From: Mucilaginibacter rubeus
GTDB lineage: Bacteria > Bacteroidota > Bacteroidia > Sphingobacteriales > Sphingobacteriaceae
Direction of reading: 5' to 3'
Length of the DNA stretch: 64,000 nt
Assembly: GCF_014643835.1 (NCBI RefSeq)
Contig: NZ_BMKD01000001.1
Location: forward strand, 1,426,001-1,490,000
Shown: piece by piece, positions 8,802 through 18,990 of the stretch
How positions within the stretch are numbered: position 1 is the stretch's first letter
Layout: every line of letters begins with the position of its first letter
Program-made: the position numbers and the translations under genes
The notes under the pieces: generated by a model
Told to the model about the DNA's origin: nothing
Database searches by the model: none
Seen by the model: only the letters and a program-made list of their open reading frames with translations

Positions 8802-8908
8802 TTAAGGTAAAAGGATAAAGGTTAAAGGCGAAAGGTAGCTGCATTTGTCTAAGCTTAAAATTGTTCTCGAATGAACCTTTTGCCTTTGGCCTTTTACCTT
8901 TAACCTTA
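8802..8908. repeat. Imperfect long inverted repeat (AAAGG-rich)
   Basis: A 5' arm of AAGG/AAAGG words at about 8802-8836 is mirrored by a CCTTT-rich arm at about 8875-8908 with few mismatches, around a 38-base loop. It begins 5 bases after the stop of the PLP enzyme and could act as its terminator or as a mobile palindromic repeat. Confidence 0.55.
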
Positions 8909-8921
8909 AAAAGAAATAAAA

Positions 8922-8954
8922 TTTGGTATATTACCTCACAATCCCTTATATTCG
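8922..8954 (+). promoter_or_regulatory. Probable promoter of the metY-metX-hom operon
   Basis: TTTG (8922-8925) is followed after 21 bases by TATATTCG (8947-8954), one mismatch from TAnnTTTG. Transcription would start near 8960, upstream of the SAM riboswitch. Confidence 0.4.
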
Positions 8955-9014
8955 CAACATTATTTGGTAGTGATACCAACGTCGATCAATCCTCCGCACA
9001 TAGTTCGGGTTTTG

Positions 9015-9123
9015 ATTTATAAAGAAGCGGCGAGAGATCAGGCTCAATGACCCGCTGGCAACCCTTCAATGTTGAAGAAGGTGCCAATTCCTGTCCCGGC
9101 AAATAACACCGGGGAATATAAAT
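9015..9123 (+). ncRNA. SAM riboswitch (S-box/SAM-I clan)
   Basis: The core words of the SAM-I aptamer are present in order: an AGAGATCAGGCTCAATGACCC block, the CTGGCAACC of P2/J, then a GGTGCCAATTCCTG block. Closing stem P1 is formed by ATTTATA (9015-9021) with TATAAAT (9117-9123). The small hairpin CTTCAATGTTGAAG (9064-9077) is P3-like and CCCGGcaaataacaCCGGG (9095-9113) is P4-like. It stands upstream of metY, as expected for a methionine-pathway operon. The exact subtype was judged by eye. Confidence 0.88.
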
Positions 9124-9131
9124 TTATAACC

Positions 9132-9242
9132 ATGAAAAGTTTAATTAAATTTACGCAACGCAACACTTTTTACACCTTAAACGGTAACGTACAACATATT
9201 AGCTCCCCTATTAGCTGTATTTGTATGTGTTGCTGCTGTTGA
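9132..9242 (+). CDS. 36-residue leader ORF ending in a cysteine run
   Basis: An ATG 8 bases after riboswitch stem P1 opens a 36-codon frame. It starts MKSLIKFTQRN, has a middle ending ISSPIS, and closes with Cys-Ile-Cys-Met-Cys-Cys-Cys-Cys then TGA. Six of the last eight codons are TGT/TGC and a seventh is Met. Two hairpins follow at once (9250-9282 and 9290-9308). Position and composition suggest a leader peptide whose translation senses charged tRNA-Cys (and perhaps Met) ahead of a sulfur-assimilation operon. Function is inferred. It could be an already catalogued small-protein family, which I cannot check. Confidence 0.6.
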   Translation: MKSLIKFTQRNTFYTLNGNVQHISSPISCICMCCCC

Positions 9243-9249
9243 TGCTTAG

Positions 9250-9308
9250 CACGCTCCTATCTTTCATTTTCTGAAAAGCGTGTGTTAAACCGGTTGTTTT
9301 TAAACCGG
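9250..9308 (+). promoter_or_regulatory. Two hairpins after the leader ORF, possible attenuator
   Basis: CACGCT (9250-9255) pairs with AGCGTG (9277-9282), with inner TTTCA/TGAAA, starting 8 bases after the leader stop. A second hairpin, CCGGTT (9290-9295) with AACCGG (9303-9308), is followed by CTTTCC. The T-tract is weak, so it may be an anti-terminator/terminator pair or a stability element. Confidence 0.4.
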
Positions 9309-9355
9309 CTTTCCAAATTCATCTAAACATTCAAAATCTAAATTAAACACATTAA

Positions 9356-10687
<1,332 letters not shown>

Positions 10688-10727
10688 TAATGTATAGTTT
10701 TTTTAAGTGATATAGTAAACGTTATTG

Positions 10728-10759
10728 CAGGTTGCAGCCGGAAATACCGGTTGCACCTG
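10728..10759 (+). promoter_or_regulatory. Intercistronic hairpin between metY and metX
   Basis: CAGGT-GCAGCCGG pairs with CCGGTTGCACCTG across an AAATA loop, with one bulged T and one G-T pair (about 12 bp). No T-run follows, so it is not a normal terminator. It could stabilise the metY end of the mRNA or tune metX-hom levels. Confidence 0.5.
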
Positions 10760-10777
10760 AAATAACAAAACAACAGA

Positions 10778-11833
10778 ATGAACGCAGAGATATTTAAATA
10801 CACTGATACTTTTGAATTTGAATCGGGCCGTACAATTGAAGGTTTAGAAATAGGTTTTCACACTTATGGCCGGTTAAATAAGGAAAAAAATAACATTGTT
10901 TGGGTTTGCCATGCGCTTACTGCCAACAGCGATGTATTTGACTGGTGGAAAGGGCTTATTGGCGAGGGGTATTTTTTTAACCCGGAAGAGCATTTTATAG
11001 TTTGCGCCAATATTTTGGGTTCTCCTTACGGCACTACAAGTCCGTTGAGCATTAACCCGGTTACCGGCCAGCCATATTATCTTTCATATCCCCAGTTTAC
11101 TACAAGGGATATGGTTAAAGCGCACCAGTTGCTTGCCCAGCATTTAAACATTAATAATATCAGTGTATTAATTGGAGGTTCATTAGGCGGCCAGCAGGCT
11201 ATGGAATGGGCTATTATTGAACCGGAGCGCATCAAAAATCTTATTCTGATAGCAACTAATGCCAAGCATTCACCATGGGGCATTGCCTTTAACGAGTCGC
11301 AACGTTTGGCTATCACTACCGACCGCACCTTTTACAGCAATACGCCCGAAGGCGGTCAGAAAGGCTTAAAAGCTGCGCGCAGTATCGCGCTTTTAAGTTA
11401 TCGTACTTATAAAACTTACGGCATTACCCAGCAGGAAGAAGCCGACGATGTGCAGGACAATTTCCGCTCTTCATCGTACCAAAATTACCAGGGGCAAAAG
11501 CTGGTGAACCGCTTTAACGCCTATAGTTATTGGTACCTGACCAAAGTGATGGACTCACACAATGTGGGCCGGGGCCGTCACGGTGTAGATAAAGCGTTGA
11601 GCCTCATCAAGGCAAAAACATTAGTTATCGGCATCTCGTCGGATGTTTTATTCCCTGTTGAAGAACAGCAATACCTGTTCAGGCATATCCCAAAAGCTGC
11701 CTTTTCCGAGCTGGATTCGTTTTATGGGCACGATGGATTTTTAATTGAAACAGAAGCATTAACAAAAATATTCACATCATTTTTTAAAACCGATGTGAAA
11801 GGAAAAATTATAGAACTGCAACGTACAGCGTAA
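10778..11833 (+). CDS. metX: Homoserine O-acetyltransferase
   Basis: 351 residues, alpha/beta-hydrolase fold of the MetX family. The nucleophile elbow GGSLGGQQAMEW places Ser135. The Asp is in GISSDVLFPVEEQ and the His in FYGHDGFLIE, completing the triad. It transfers acetyl from acetyl-CoA to homoserine, giving the MetY substrate. The stop shares one base with the hom start (TAATG), so the two are coupled. A succinyltransferase activity cannot be excluded from sequence, but MetY next door favours acetyl. Confidence 0.94.
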   Translation: MNAEIFKYTDTFEFESGRTIEGLEIGFHTYGRLNKEKNNIVWVCHALTANSDVFDWWKGLIGEGYFFNPEEHFIVCANILGSPYGTTSPLSINPVTGQPYYLSYPQFTTRDMVKAHQLLAQHLNINNISVLIGGSLGGQQAMEWAIIEPERIKNLILIATNAKHSPWGIAFNESQRLAITTDRTFYSNTPEGGQKGLKAARSIALLSYRTYKTYGITQQEEADDVQDNFRSSSYQNYQGQKLVNRFNAYSYWYLTKVMDSHNVGRGRHGVDKALSLIKAKTLVIGISSDVLFPVEEQQYLFRHIPKAAFSELDSFYGHDGFLIETEALTKIFTSFFKTDVKGKIIELQRTA

Positions 11834-13068
11834 TGAGTAAAAAGTTAAATATCGGCCTCTTCGGATTTGGAGTTGTTGGCCAGGGGTTATATGATATCAT
11901 CAAAACAAAGCATTTAAATATCGAGATAGTAAAATTTGCTATTAAAGACCCTAATAAAAAACGTTCTTTACCGGCACATTTATTTACTACCGACAAAGAA
12001 GAACTGCTTAATAACCCGGAGATCAATACCATTGTTGAACTGATCAATGATACCGAAGCTGCTTTTGAAATTGTTTCAAGAGCATTAAAATCAGGCAAAA
12101 ATGTAGTATCTGCAAGTAAAAAAATGATCGCCCTGCATTTGGACGAACTGATCGAAATTCAGCATCAATACGGCACATCATTATTATATGAAGGCGCTGT
12201 TTGCGGTAGTATCCCTATTATCCGCAATTTGGAAGAATATTATGATAATGAACTACTGCATTCAATCAGCGGTATTTTCAATGGCTCATCAAACTATATC
12301 CTTTCAAAAGGCTTTATTGAAGGGCTCGATTATGATAGCGCATTGAAACAAGCCCAGGACCTGGGTTTTGCCGAAACCGACCCAACCAGTGATGTTGGTG
12401 GTTTTGACGCCAAATACAAGCTGGTTATTGCCGCAGCGCACGCTTATGGTGTAGTTGTACAGCCCGATGAGGTATTTAACCTGGGCATTCAGAACCTTGC
12501 AGCTGCCGATTTGCAATATGCCCGCGAAAAGAACCTCAAAATTAAACTGGTGCCGGTAGCCAAAGAACTTGACGACCGCAACGTTGCCCTGTTTGTATTA
12601 CCTAAGTTTGTAAACGACAAAGAGTTTTTATACAACGTTGAGTATGAATATAATGGCGTAACTGTACAAGCTGCCTTTGCCGATCAGCAATTCTTTTTCG
12701 GGAAAGGCGCGGGCGGCCATCCTACCGGTTCGGCTGTACTGTCGGATATTGCGGCGCTGCGCTATAACTACCAGTACGAATACAAAAAAGCTAAAGAGAA
12801 AACAGACCTTAATTTTACCAATAACATTGAATTAACCATTTACCTGCGTTATGATGACGAGGAACTGGTTGAAGCGCTGAACTTTGAGCATATCAATGAG
12901 CGCTACTATTCAGGTAATTATAAATTTGTGATAGGAAAAATCAATTTGCAAAATCTGATCGCTAATCAACATCGTATATCTGAGAGTAAGGCTTTCGTAG
13001 CCTTTGCCGATCAGCTTACGGGGGTCAGCTTAGCATCGGTAACTAAACAAGCGGCCGAAGTGTTTTAA
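11833..13068 (+). CDS. hom: Homoserine dehydrogenase
   Basis: 411 residues. The N-terminal Rossmann domain has LFGFGVVGQGLY (about residues 8-19). The catalytic domain has SGIFNGSSNYIL and LGFAETDPTSDVGGFDAKYKLVIAA, the conserved homoserine-dehydrogenase signature with its active-site aspartate and lysine. A divergent C-terminal part of ~80 residues follows in place of a clear ACT domain. It reduces aspartate semialdehyde to homoserine. Being in the SAM-controlled operon, it would supply homoserine for methionine, and there is no fused aspartokinase here. Confidence 0.95.
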   Translation: MSKKLNIGLFGFGVVGQGLYDIIKTKHLNIEIVKFAIKDPNKKRSLPAHLFTTDKEELLNNPEINTIVELINDTEAAFEIVSRALKSGKNVVSASKKMIALHLDELIEIQHQYGTSLLYEGAVCGSIPIIRNLEEYYDNELLHSISGIFNGSSNYILSKGFIEGLDYDSALKQAQDLGFAETDPTSDVGGFDAKYKLVIAAAHAYGVVVQPDEVFNLGIQNLAAADLQYAREKNLKIKLVPVAKELDDRNVALFVLPKFVNDKEFLYNVEYEYNGVTVQAAFADQQFFFGKGAGGHPTGSAVLSDIAALRYNYQYEYKKAKEKTDLNFTNNIELTIYLRYDDEELVEALNFEHINERYYSGNYKFVIGKINLQNLIANQHRISESKAFVAFADQLTGVSLASVTKQAAEVF

Positions 13069-13090
13069 TATACTCTCCGGTTGTTATTAA

Positions 13091-13127
13091 TAGAAAAAGG
13101 CTTCTCAAATTGGGAAGCCTTTTTCTA
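13091..13127. terminator. Bidirectional terminator between hom and clpB
   Basis: TAGAAAAAGGCTTC (13091-13104) and GAAGCCTTTTTCTA (13114-13127) form a 14-bp perfect stem whose A/T flanks give a T-run in both directions. It serves the convergent metY-metX-hom and clpB units. Confidence 0.93.
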
Positions 13128-13147
13128 TTTAATTATTTTTCTACAGC

Positions 13148-15775
13148 TTATTTAGCTGGTTCCGTAGCTTCTTTAGCCGAGTTCAGGAACACGAACTGGT
13201 TATCAAACATATCTATTTTAATAACGCTGTCTTTATCAACTGTACCCGCCAGGATCTGTTTACTCAACTCGTTCAGGATCTTTTTCTGGATAACGCGTTT
13301 TAACGGGCGTGCACCAAATTGAGGATCATAACCTAACTGGGCCAACCAATCTAAGGCTTCATCGGATGCTTCGATAGTTACACCCATTTCGGCAAGGGTT
13401 TGCTGTACCTGTTTAAACTGCAGCTTAACGATATCATGAATTTCATCGCGGTTAAGCGGGGTAAACATGATGATTTCATCTATCCTGTTCAAAAACTCCG
13501 GACGGATAGTTGCCCTTAACAAATTGAACAGCTCGTTTTTGGTTTTTGCCACCAGTTCATCGCGGTTTTCGTCCTCCAGGTTTTGGAAGTTTTCCTGGAT
13601 GATGTTTGAACCAATGTTGGAGGTCATGATGATGATAGTATTCTTAAAATTCACCACACGGCCTTTATTATCAGTTAAGCGGCCATCATCCAGCACCTGC
13701 AGCAGGATGTTAAATACATCAGGATGGGCTTTTTCAATTTCATCCAGCAGTACCACGCTGTAAGGCTTGCGACGAACAGCCTCGGTTAACTGTCCGCCTT
13801 CATCATACCCAACATAGCCCGGAGGCGCTCCTATCAGCCTTGAAACAGCATGGCGTTCCTGGTATTCACTCATATCTATCCTCACAAGCGCGCCTTCATC
13901 ATTAAACAGGTATTCGGCCAGGGCCTTAGCCAGCTCGGTTTTACCAACACCGGTTGTACCTAAAAATATGAACGACCCTATTGGCCTGCGTTTATCCTGC
14001 AAACCTGCGCGGCTGCGGCGGATAGCATCACTTATTGCCTCAATAGCTTCTTCCTGCCCGGCTACACGTTTGTGGAGCTCATCTTCAAGATTAAGCAGTT
14101 TTTCACGCTCGCTCTGGATCATCTTGCTTACCGGGATGCCTGTCCAGCGGCTTACTACACCGGCAATATCATCGGCGGTAACCTCTTCCTTCAGCATGCG
14201 GCTGTCGCTTTGATTTTCAAGCAGGGCAGCTTTCAGCTTTTCAACTTCGGCCTGGGCTTCAACTATAGTACCGTAGCGTAATTCGGCTACCTTACCATAA
14301 TCGCCCGCACGTTCAGCCTGTTCGGCTTCCAGTTTATAGTTTTCAATCAGCTCAACCTTAGTATTAATACCGTCAACAAGGTCTTTTTCGCCTTTCCATT
14401 TGGCACGTAATGAATCACGCTGTTGTGACAGATTGGCTATTTCCTCACTTAGTTCGGCAACCTTACGATCGTCTTTTTCACGTTTGATAGCTTCGCGCTC
14501 AATTTCAAGCTGCATGATGCGGCGTTCCAGTTCGTCAACCACTTCCGGTACCGAATCCATTTCAAGGCGAAGTTTTGAAGCGGCTTCATCCATCAGGTCG
14601 ATAGCTTTATCCGGTAAAAACCTGTCGGAAATATAGCGTTGTGACATTTCGACAGAGGCGATGATCGCTTCGTCTTTGATCCTCACTTTGTGGTGGGTTT
14701 CATAACGTTCTTTCAGTCCACGTAAAATAGAGATGGCATCAGCAGCATCAGGTTCTTCTACCATTACTTTCTGGAAACGGCGTTCCAAAGCTTTATCTTT
14801 TTCAAGGTACTTTTGGTATTCGTTAAGGGTTGTAGCACCAATTGAACGAAGCTCACCACGGGCCAGGGCCGGTTTCAGGATATTGGCCGCATCCATAGCG
14901 CCTTCTCCCCCGCCTGCACCTACCAGCGTATGGATCTCATCTATAAAAAGGATGATTTCCCCGTCGCTTTGGGTAACCTCCTTTACAACTGCTTTCAACC
15001 GTTCTTCAAACTCTCCCTTATATTTGGCGCCTGCAATGAGTGCACCCATATCCAACGAGTATACCACTTTGGTTTTCAGGCTCTCAGGTACATCACCTTT
15101 GATGATCCTGAAAGCTATTCCTTCGGCAATGGCAGTTTTACCAACGCCGGGCTCGCCAACCAAAATCGGGTTGTTTTTGGTACGGCGTGACAGAATCTGG
15201 ATAACCCGGCGAATTTCATCGTCGCGGCCAATAACCGGATCCAGCTTGCCCGAACCTGCATATTCGTTCAAATTGCGGGCATACTTGTTAAGGGCGTTAT
15301 AGGTAGCTTCAGCGTTTTGATCAGTTACTTTGCTATCGCCGCGGAGTTCAACAATGGCTTTTTTTAGGTCTTTTTCATTAACACCCGAATCTTTCAGGAT
15401 GCTGCTTACCGCACCACCGGCGGCTAAAATGCCTAACAGCACATGCTCAACAGATACAAATTCGTCTTTAAATTCTTTTAAATATCCCGACGCTTTTTGC
15501 AAAGCAGAATTTGCTTCGGACGAAAGGTATACGTTGCTGCCGCTTACCTTGGGGAACGATGCAATCTGCGCATCTAACGTATCATTTAACCTGTTCAGGT
15601 TAACATTTAATTTCTTTAATAAGTAGGTAATTACGTTTTCATCAACCAGCAATAAGCCTTTAAGCAGATGCGCGGTCTCAATTGCTTGCTGTTGGTTACC
15701 AACAGCAATTTCAGATGCCTTTTGTACGGCTTCCTGAGCTTTTATGGTAAAGTTGTTAAAATTCATAGTACTCAT
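13148..15775 (-). CDS. clpB: ATP-dependent disaggregase ClpB
   Basis: 875 residues with the full ClpB layout: a double Clp_N repeat (about 1-145), first AAA module (Walker A GEPGVGKT near 207, Walker B ILFIDEIH), the middle coiled coil (about 405-530), second AAA module ([16 protein letters not shown] near 605; [16 protein letters not shown]), and the C-terminal D2-small domain (about 765-860). It rescues aggregated proteins with DnaK in the cytoplasm. An alternative start two codons in (MNFNN) is possible. No CIRCE element is seen in the spacer upstream. Confidence 0.97.
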   Translation of the reverse strand: MSTMNFNNFTIKAQEAVQKASEIAVGNQQQAIETAHLLKGLLLVDENVITYLLKKLNVNLNRLNDTLDAQIASFPKVSGSNVYLSSEANSALQKASGYLKEFKDEFVSVEHVLLGILAAGGAVSSILKDSGVNEKDLKKAIVELRGDSKVTDQNAEATYNALNKYARNLNEYAGSGKLDPVIGRDDEIRRVIQILSRRTKNNPILVGEPGVGKTAIAEGIAFRIIKGDVPESLKTKVVYSLDMGALIAGAKYKGEFEERLKAVVKEVTQSDGEIILFIDEIHTLVGAGGGEGAMDAANILKPALARGELRSIGATTLNEYQKYLEKDKALERRFQKVMVEEPDAADAISILRGLKERYETHHKVRIKDEAIIASVEMSQRYISDRFLPDKAIDLMDEAASKLRLEMDSVPEVVDELERRIMQLEIEREAIKREKDDRKVAELSEEIANLSQQRDSLRAKWKGEKDLVDGINTKVELIENYKLEAEQAERAGDYGKVAELRYGTIVEAQAEVEKLKAALLENQSDSRMLKEEVTADDIAGVVSRWTGIPVSKMIQSEREKLLNLEDELHKRVAGQEEAIEAISDAIRRSRAGLQDKRRPIGSFIFLGTTGVGKTELAKALAEYLFNDEGALVRIDMSEYQERHAVSRLIGAPPGYVGYDEGGQLTEAVRRKPYSVVLLDEIEKAHPDVFNILLQVLDDGRLTDNKGRVVNFKNTIIIMTSNIGSNIIQENFQNLEDENRDELVAKTKNELFNLLRATIRPEFLNRIDEIIMFTPLNRDEIHDIVKLQFKQVQQTLAEMGVTIEASDEALDWLAQLGYDPQFGARPLKRVIQKKILNELSKQILAGTVDKDSVIKIDMFDNQFVFLNSAKEATEPAK

Positions 15776-16127
15776 TGTTGATCAATTTATCGGCCATAGT
15801 ATCCATAGTGAAAAATTGTCATTTAAAATTAAATCGCAATGACACTTTGCCATAATTATTAGCAATTTAGGCATTACTATTAACAATAGCACGAGGCAAT
15901 TTGTCGTTTAATACGTTAAAACAATGATAAAAGTATGCGTCAATGGAGATGTTTAAGGACGCAAAATAGATCAGATTAGCTTAACAACACCTCACTAACA
16001 GACAGGCCTTGGCTTGCCTGTTAGTGAAATACTGTGTAACGGATAAAAACAATTGCGAGTATGCAATTCTTGTTGTCTGTAAATGGAGGGCTATAATGTG
16101 ATAAGGGTTTAGTAAGCCAGCCGCGGT
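15776..16127. other. Gene-free spacer upstream of clpB
   Basis: 352 bases with no coding frame I trust. It contains an inverted repeat, CACTAACAG (15993-16001) with CTGTTAGTG (16018-16026), an extended hairpin without a T-run, possibly a transcript end for the lipoprotein gene on the minus strand. I saw no heat-shock operator. Confidence 0.6.
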
Positions 16128-16565
16128 TTAATTATCCAATTTATCAACTTTAACTAAATTGCAGGTCCAGGCAAGTCCTTTTCCGCCATTTCTTCCATCA
16201 ACTACGCCACTTGTCTTCATCGTTTTTCTATCGCTGCTTAACGTATAATAATTGGCATACTGCCTTCCTTTGAGATCGTATGTAGCGTTGGGTCTCGCGT
16301 CTGTAATCGTTAATACATAAATACTGTCGGATAAGACTTTAAAAGTACCGCTGTGCGTAACGATCTGCACATTATTTTCTTTTGCAATATTATAAAAGCT
16401 GCCGTCTGACCTGAATACGACTTGAGATCCCGGATTGGTTGTATCCTTCCAGATGCCTACAAACGGTTTAATTTCTTTCTGATTAGCCCTTTCTACAGTT
16501 CTACAGGAAAAAGTTGTTAATACAGTAATAAGAATTGCGATAGATTTAAGAGATTTCAGTAACAT
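16128..16565 (-). CDS. Putative lipoprotein, lipocalin-like
   Basis: 145 residues. The N-terminal hydrophobic stretch ends in TTFSC, a lipobox with Cys21. The mature part is beta-rich: FVGIWKDTT...VVFRSDGSFY...HSGTFKVLSDSIYVLTI. That pattern (a G-x-W near the start and repeating strands with a display of alternating polar residues) is common in small DUF4488/lipocalin-like proteins of Bacteroidota. The function is unknown. It stands alone between clpB and a divergent histidine kinase gene. Confidence 0.65.
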   Translation of the reverse strand: MLLKSLKSIAILITVLTTFSCRTVERANQKEIKPFVGIWKDTTNPGSQVVFRSDGSFYNIAKENNVQIVTHSGTFKVLSDSIYVLTITDARPNATYDLKGRQYANYYTLSSDRKTMKTSGVVDGRNGGKGLAWTCNLVKVDKLDN

Positions 16566-16720
16566 GTGATTTTGGTTTTATGTGTAAATTAGATTTATTC
16601 CTTTTAAAAAACAATGAAGGTTCAACAAAATAGGCTTATAAGTCCTTTGACCGAATATTTAGTAAAAAGGGTTAACCATATACTGTCACATTTCTGTTAC
16701 AATTTTTATAAATATTTTCA

Positions 16721-16728
16721 TAATTTTG
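16721..16728 (+). promoter_or_regulatory. -7 box for the histidine kinase gene
   Basis: TAATTTTG matches TAnnTTTG and ends 19 bases before the TTG start at 16748. No good -33 TTTG is seen at 19 bases. Its closeness supports the TTG start. Confidence 0.4.
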
Positions 16729-16747
16729 TTTAATCCATAAAATATAA

Positions 16748-18088
16748 TTGAATACCCATTTCTTTTTTAACAGTCTCCCGGTAAAATACCGGTCGCAATA
16801 CCGTTTGCATTATACTTACCAAAACCTGGTAGCCATAAGGGGGGCCAGTATAGTATTTTTATTGCTTAATGTAATTATCCGGATCCTTTATCTTGTATTC
16901 CCCATTAGCTTAACTAAAGCTCAAAACTTTCCCGAGTTTAATTTCAGCAACTGGGTTTTCATTATTATAACTCCTGTTTTCCTGATAGCCAGTAACCTTT
17001 TTATCGTTAGTTTCAAAAGCCATAAAAAAGCTACAACAGGCATGTCATTGCTTGTATTTTTGTTTGCGCTTTATATTATTGTTTGCGGCATGTATTCCAG
17101 CTTTATAGCCACCTCTAATCCGAGTAATGCCCTCACCTTATATCTTGTTGCATTAAGCTTGATCAGCGTGATAATTGTTTTTGAATACTATGAAACCGTA
17201 TTGCTGCTTATTGCTATTGAGCTTTTTTTTACTTCCCTGCTATTTTACAGTGAAACGCCGGCTACGGATATGTTGTATAACCAGTTGATTTCAGCTATCT
17301 TACTTTCCGGCTTTTATTTTATCTCAAGGTACTTTTTTTCCTACAAGGCCAACTATTATTTTCAGGTGATCGAGATCCGCGAAAAAAATTCGGAAATTGA
17401 AAAAGCAAGCGAGTTTAAAAACCAGGTGTTGGGTATGGTTGCCCATGACCTGCGTAACCCGATAGCTGCTGTTGAATCAATTGCCATGATGATGGAACTT
17501 GATGAGGTAGATGAGGAGACACAAGACAACATCAATATGATGAAGGCATCCTGCGTAAAAGCGCGGAGTATTATTGATGACTTACTGGAGGCAGCCCGAA
17601 ACGAGAACATCGCGATTATTGAAACTCAAAACATCGAGCTTAACCAATGGCTTAACAACATAGTGGGCGAATGGAAATTACAGCTGGGCAATAAAGTTAA
17701 TGTGCTGTTCAGCAGTTCGATAAGTGTTGCCCATGCGCTCATAAACCATGAAAAATTTCATCGGGTTATTGATAACCTGATCAGTAACGCGGTGAAATTT
17801 TCAAAAGATCAGGATAATGTGGATGTGCGCCTGCTTAAACTAAATGATACGGTAGTTATTGAAGTTCAGGATTACGGCATGGGCATCCCTGCCAATATGC
17901 TGCCGGAAATTTTTAACCAATTTTCAAAAGCAGGCCGAGCCGGTTTACGCGGCGAAAAGTCGACCGGGCTTGGGTTGAGCATTGTACGCCAGATCATTGA
18001 AAAGCATAAAGGCACTATCAGCGTTACCAGCACCGAGGGACAGGGTTCAACGTTCAGGATCACCTTGCCGGCAGTTAATTCGTTTTAG
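16748..18088 (+). CDS. Membrane sensor histidine kinase
   Basis: 446 residues. Six or so membrane segments fill residues 28-205 with no periplasmic domain. A short coiled linker leads to the dimerisation helix with VAHDLRNPIAAVES (phospho-acceptor His near residue 232), then the ATPase domain with N box DNLISNAVKFS, G1 VQDYGMGIP and G2 GLGLSIVRQIIEKHKG. It starts at TTG, since the first in-frame ATG is deep inside the membrane region. No response regulator gene is adjacent, so it is an orphan kinase. The signal is unknown. Confidence 0.85.
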   Translation: MNTHFFFNSLPVKYRSQYRLHYTYQNLVAIRGASIVFLLLNVIIRILYLVFPISLTKAQNFPEFNFSNWVFIIITPVFLIASNLFIVSFKSHKKATTGMSLLVFLFALYIIVCGMYSSFIATSNPSNALTLYLVALSLISVIIVFEYYETVLLLIAIELFFTSLLFYSETPATDMLYNQLISAILLSGFYFISRYFFSYKANYYFQVIEIREKNSEIEKASEFKNQVLGMVAHDLRNPIAAVESIAMMMELDEVDEETQDNINMMKASCVKARSIIDDLLEAARNENIAIIETQNIELNQWLNNIVGEWKLQLGNKVNVLFSSSISVAHALINHEKFHRVIDNLISNAVKFSKDQDNVDVRLLKLNDTVVIEVQDYGMGIPANMLPEIFNQFSKAGRAGLRGEKSTGLGLSIVRQIIEKHKGTISVTSTEGQGSTFRITLPAVNSF

Positions 18089-18128
18089 GATATTAAACAA
18101 GTCTTTGTTTATCCAGGTAATCTTCTCA

Positions 18129-18412
18129 CATGACCACTTAAAATGGGGGTCATACTGAGCCCGTCGAAGTATGGCGGACAGGGCCTCTGCGCACGAGTCT
18201 TCGAAGGGCTCAGACTGACAGTCCCTCTTTGTCATCTAACCTTCATAGTCCATGGATTTTAATCACTACCCATGATAACTTAAAAAATGGGTGTCATACT
18301 GAGCCCGTCGAAGTATGGCGGGCTGGGCTCTGCACACGAGTCTTCGACAAGCTCAGACTGATAGTCCCTCTTTGTCATCTAACCTTCATAGTCCATGGAT
18401 TTTAATCACTCA
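18129..18412. repeat. Two tandem copies of a ~142-bp palindromic repeat
   Basis: Copy 1 (18129-18270) and copy 2 (18271-18412) share long identical blocks. Each contains CATACTGAGCCCGTCGAAG and the partly inverted CTTCGA..GCTCAGACTGA, then a shared tail ending in ATGGATTTTAATCACT. The inner inverted words allow a long hairpin. A fragment CAGCATGACGG starts again after copy 2. It looks like a REP/MITE-type interspersed repeat rather than a gene. Confidence 0.8.
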
Positions 18413-18465
18413 GCATGACGGCGTAGATGCGTCATTTCACCTTCAAGCATTTATAATTTGCTATA

Positions 18466-18903
18466 TTAAACAACCTCAATGGTCACGGTACCTCCTGCCT
18501 TAAGGGCCTCAAAAATCTTTGTATTGAGTTTAGCTGTAGCCATTGTACTATGCAGAACAGCATCAACGCCTTTATCTTCACCGGGGAGAAGGCAGCCGTC
18601 GGTGTCCTTGGCAAAATTCCCAACATGAATCTCAATCCCGGCGAAACCGGGTACATTCTCTAATAATGGCAGGTTTTCGTTGTGTTTGGGGCTGAAAAAT
18701 TTGACTACATTATAAGTTCCTGTAGGAATGGCTGTTTGCGTTTTAATTTTTATTGATGCAATTTGAGCAAGTGTCATTTTGCTATTCAGCCCTCTGTCAA
18801 CGTCCTCCAGTATAAAACATTCGAAGGCGCCATTTATTGATAGTTCGCCAATGGTTGATTGTTTGGTTTTGATTTTTCTTTCGAGTTTTAAGTTTAGGTT
18901 CAT
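18466..18903 (-). CDS. DUF5675 family protein
   Basis: 145 residues matching the pattern of DUF5675. There is an N-terminal strand region with TIGELSINGAFECFILED, then IPTGTYNVVKFFSPKH, then the hallmark IEIHVGNFAKDTDGCLLPG with conserved His, Asp and Cys, reminiscent of an L,D-transpeptidase-like or phage-derived peptidase-like active site. The role is not established. Relatives occur in phage and type VI-like neighbourhoods, but nothing of that sort is near here. Confidence 0.75.
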   Translation of the reverse strand: MNLNLKLERKIKTKQSTIGELSINGAFECFILEDVDRGLNSKMTLAQIASIKIKTQTAIPTGTYNVVKFFSPKHNENLPLLENVPGFAGIEIHVGNFAKDTDGCLLPGEDKGVDAVLHSTMATAKLNTKIFEALKAGGTVTIEVV

Positions 18904-18990
18904 GATACCGGTTTTTAATTGCTAATATTAGTAATTAAAAATCTAATTATCAATAGATTATATTGATAAAAGTAAATTTATCTTTGAAGG

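Noticed and set aside
14733-15302. 189-codon frame on the plus strand
   Set aside because: It lies fully antisense to clpB NBD1, rich in Ser/Arg from reversed codons, with no family pattern.
18129-18412. CRISPR-like tandem repeat
   Set aside because: Only two long copies, no short spacers and no cas genes; better explained as a palindromic interspersed repeat.
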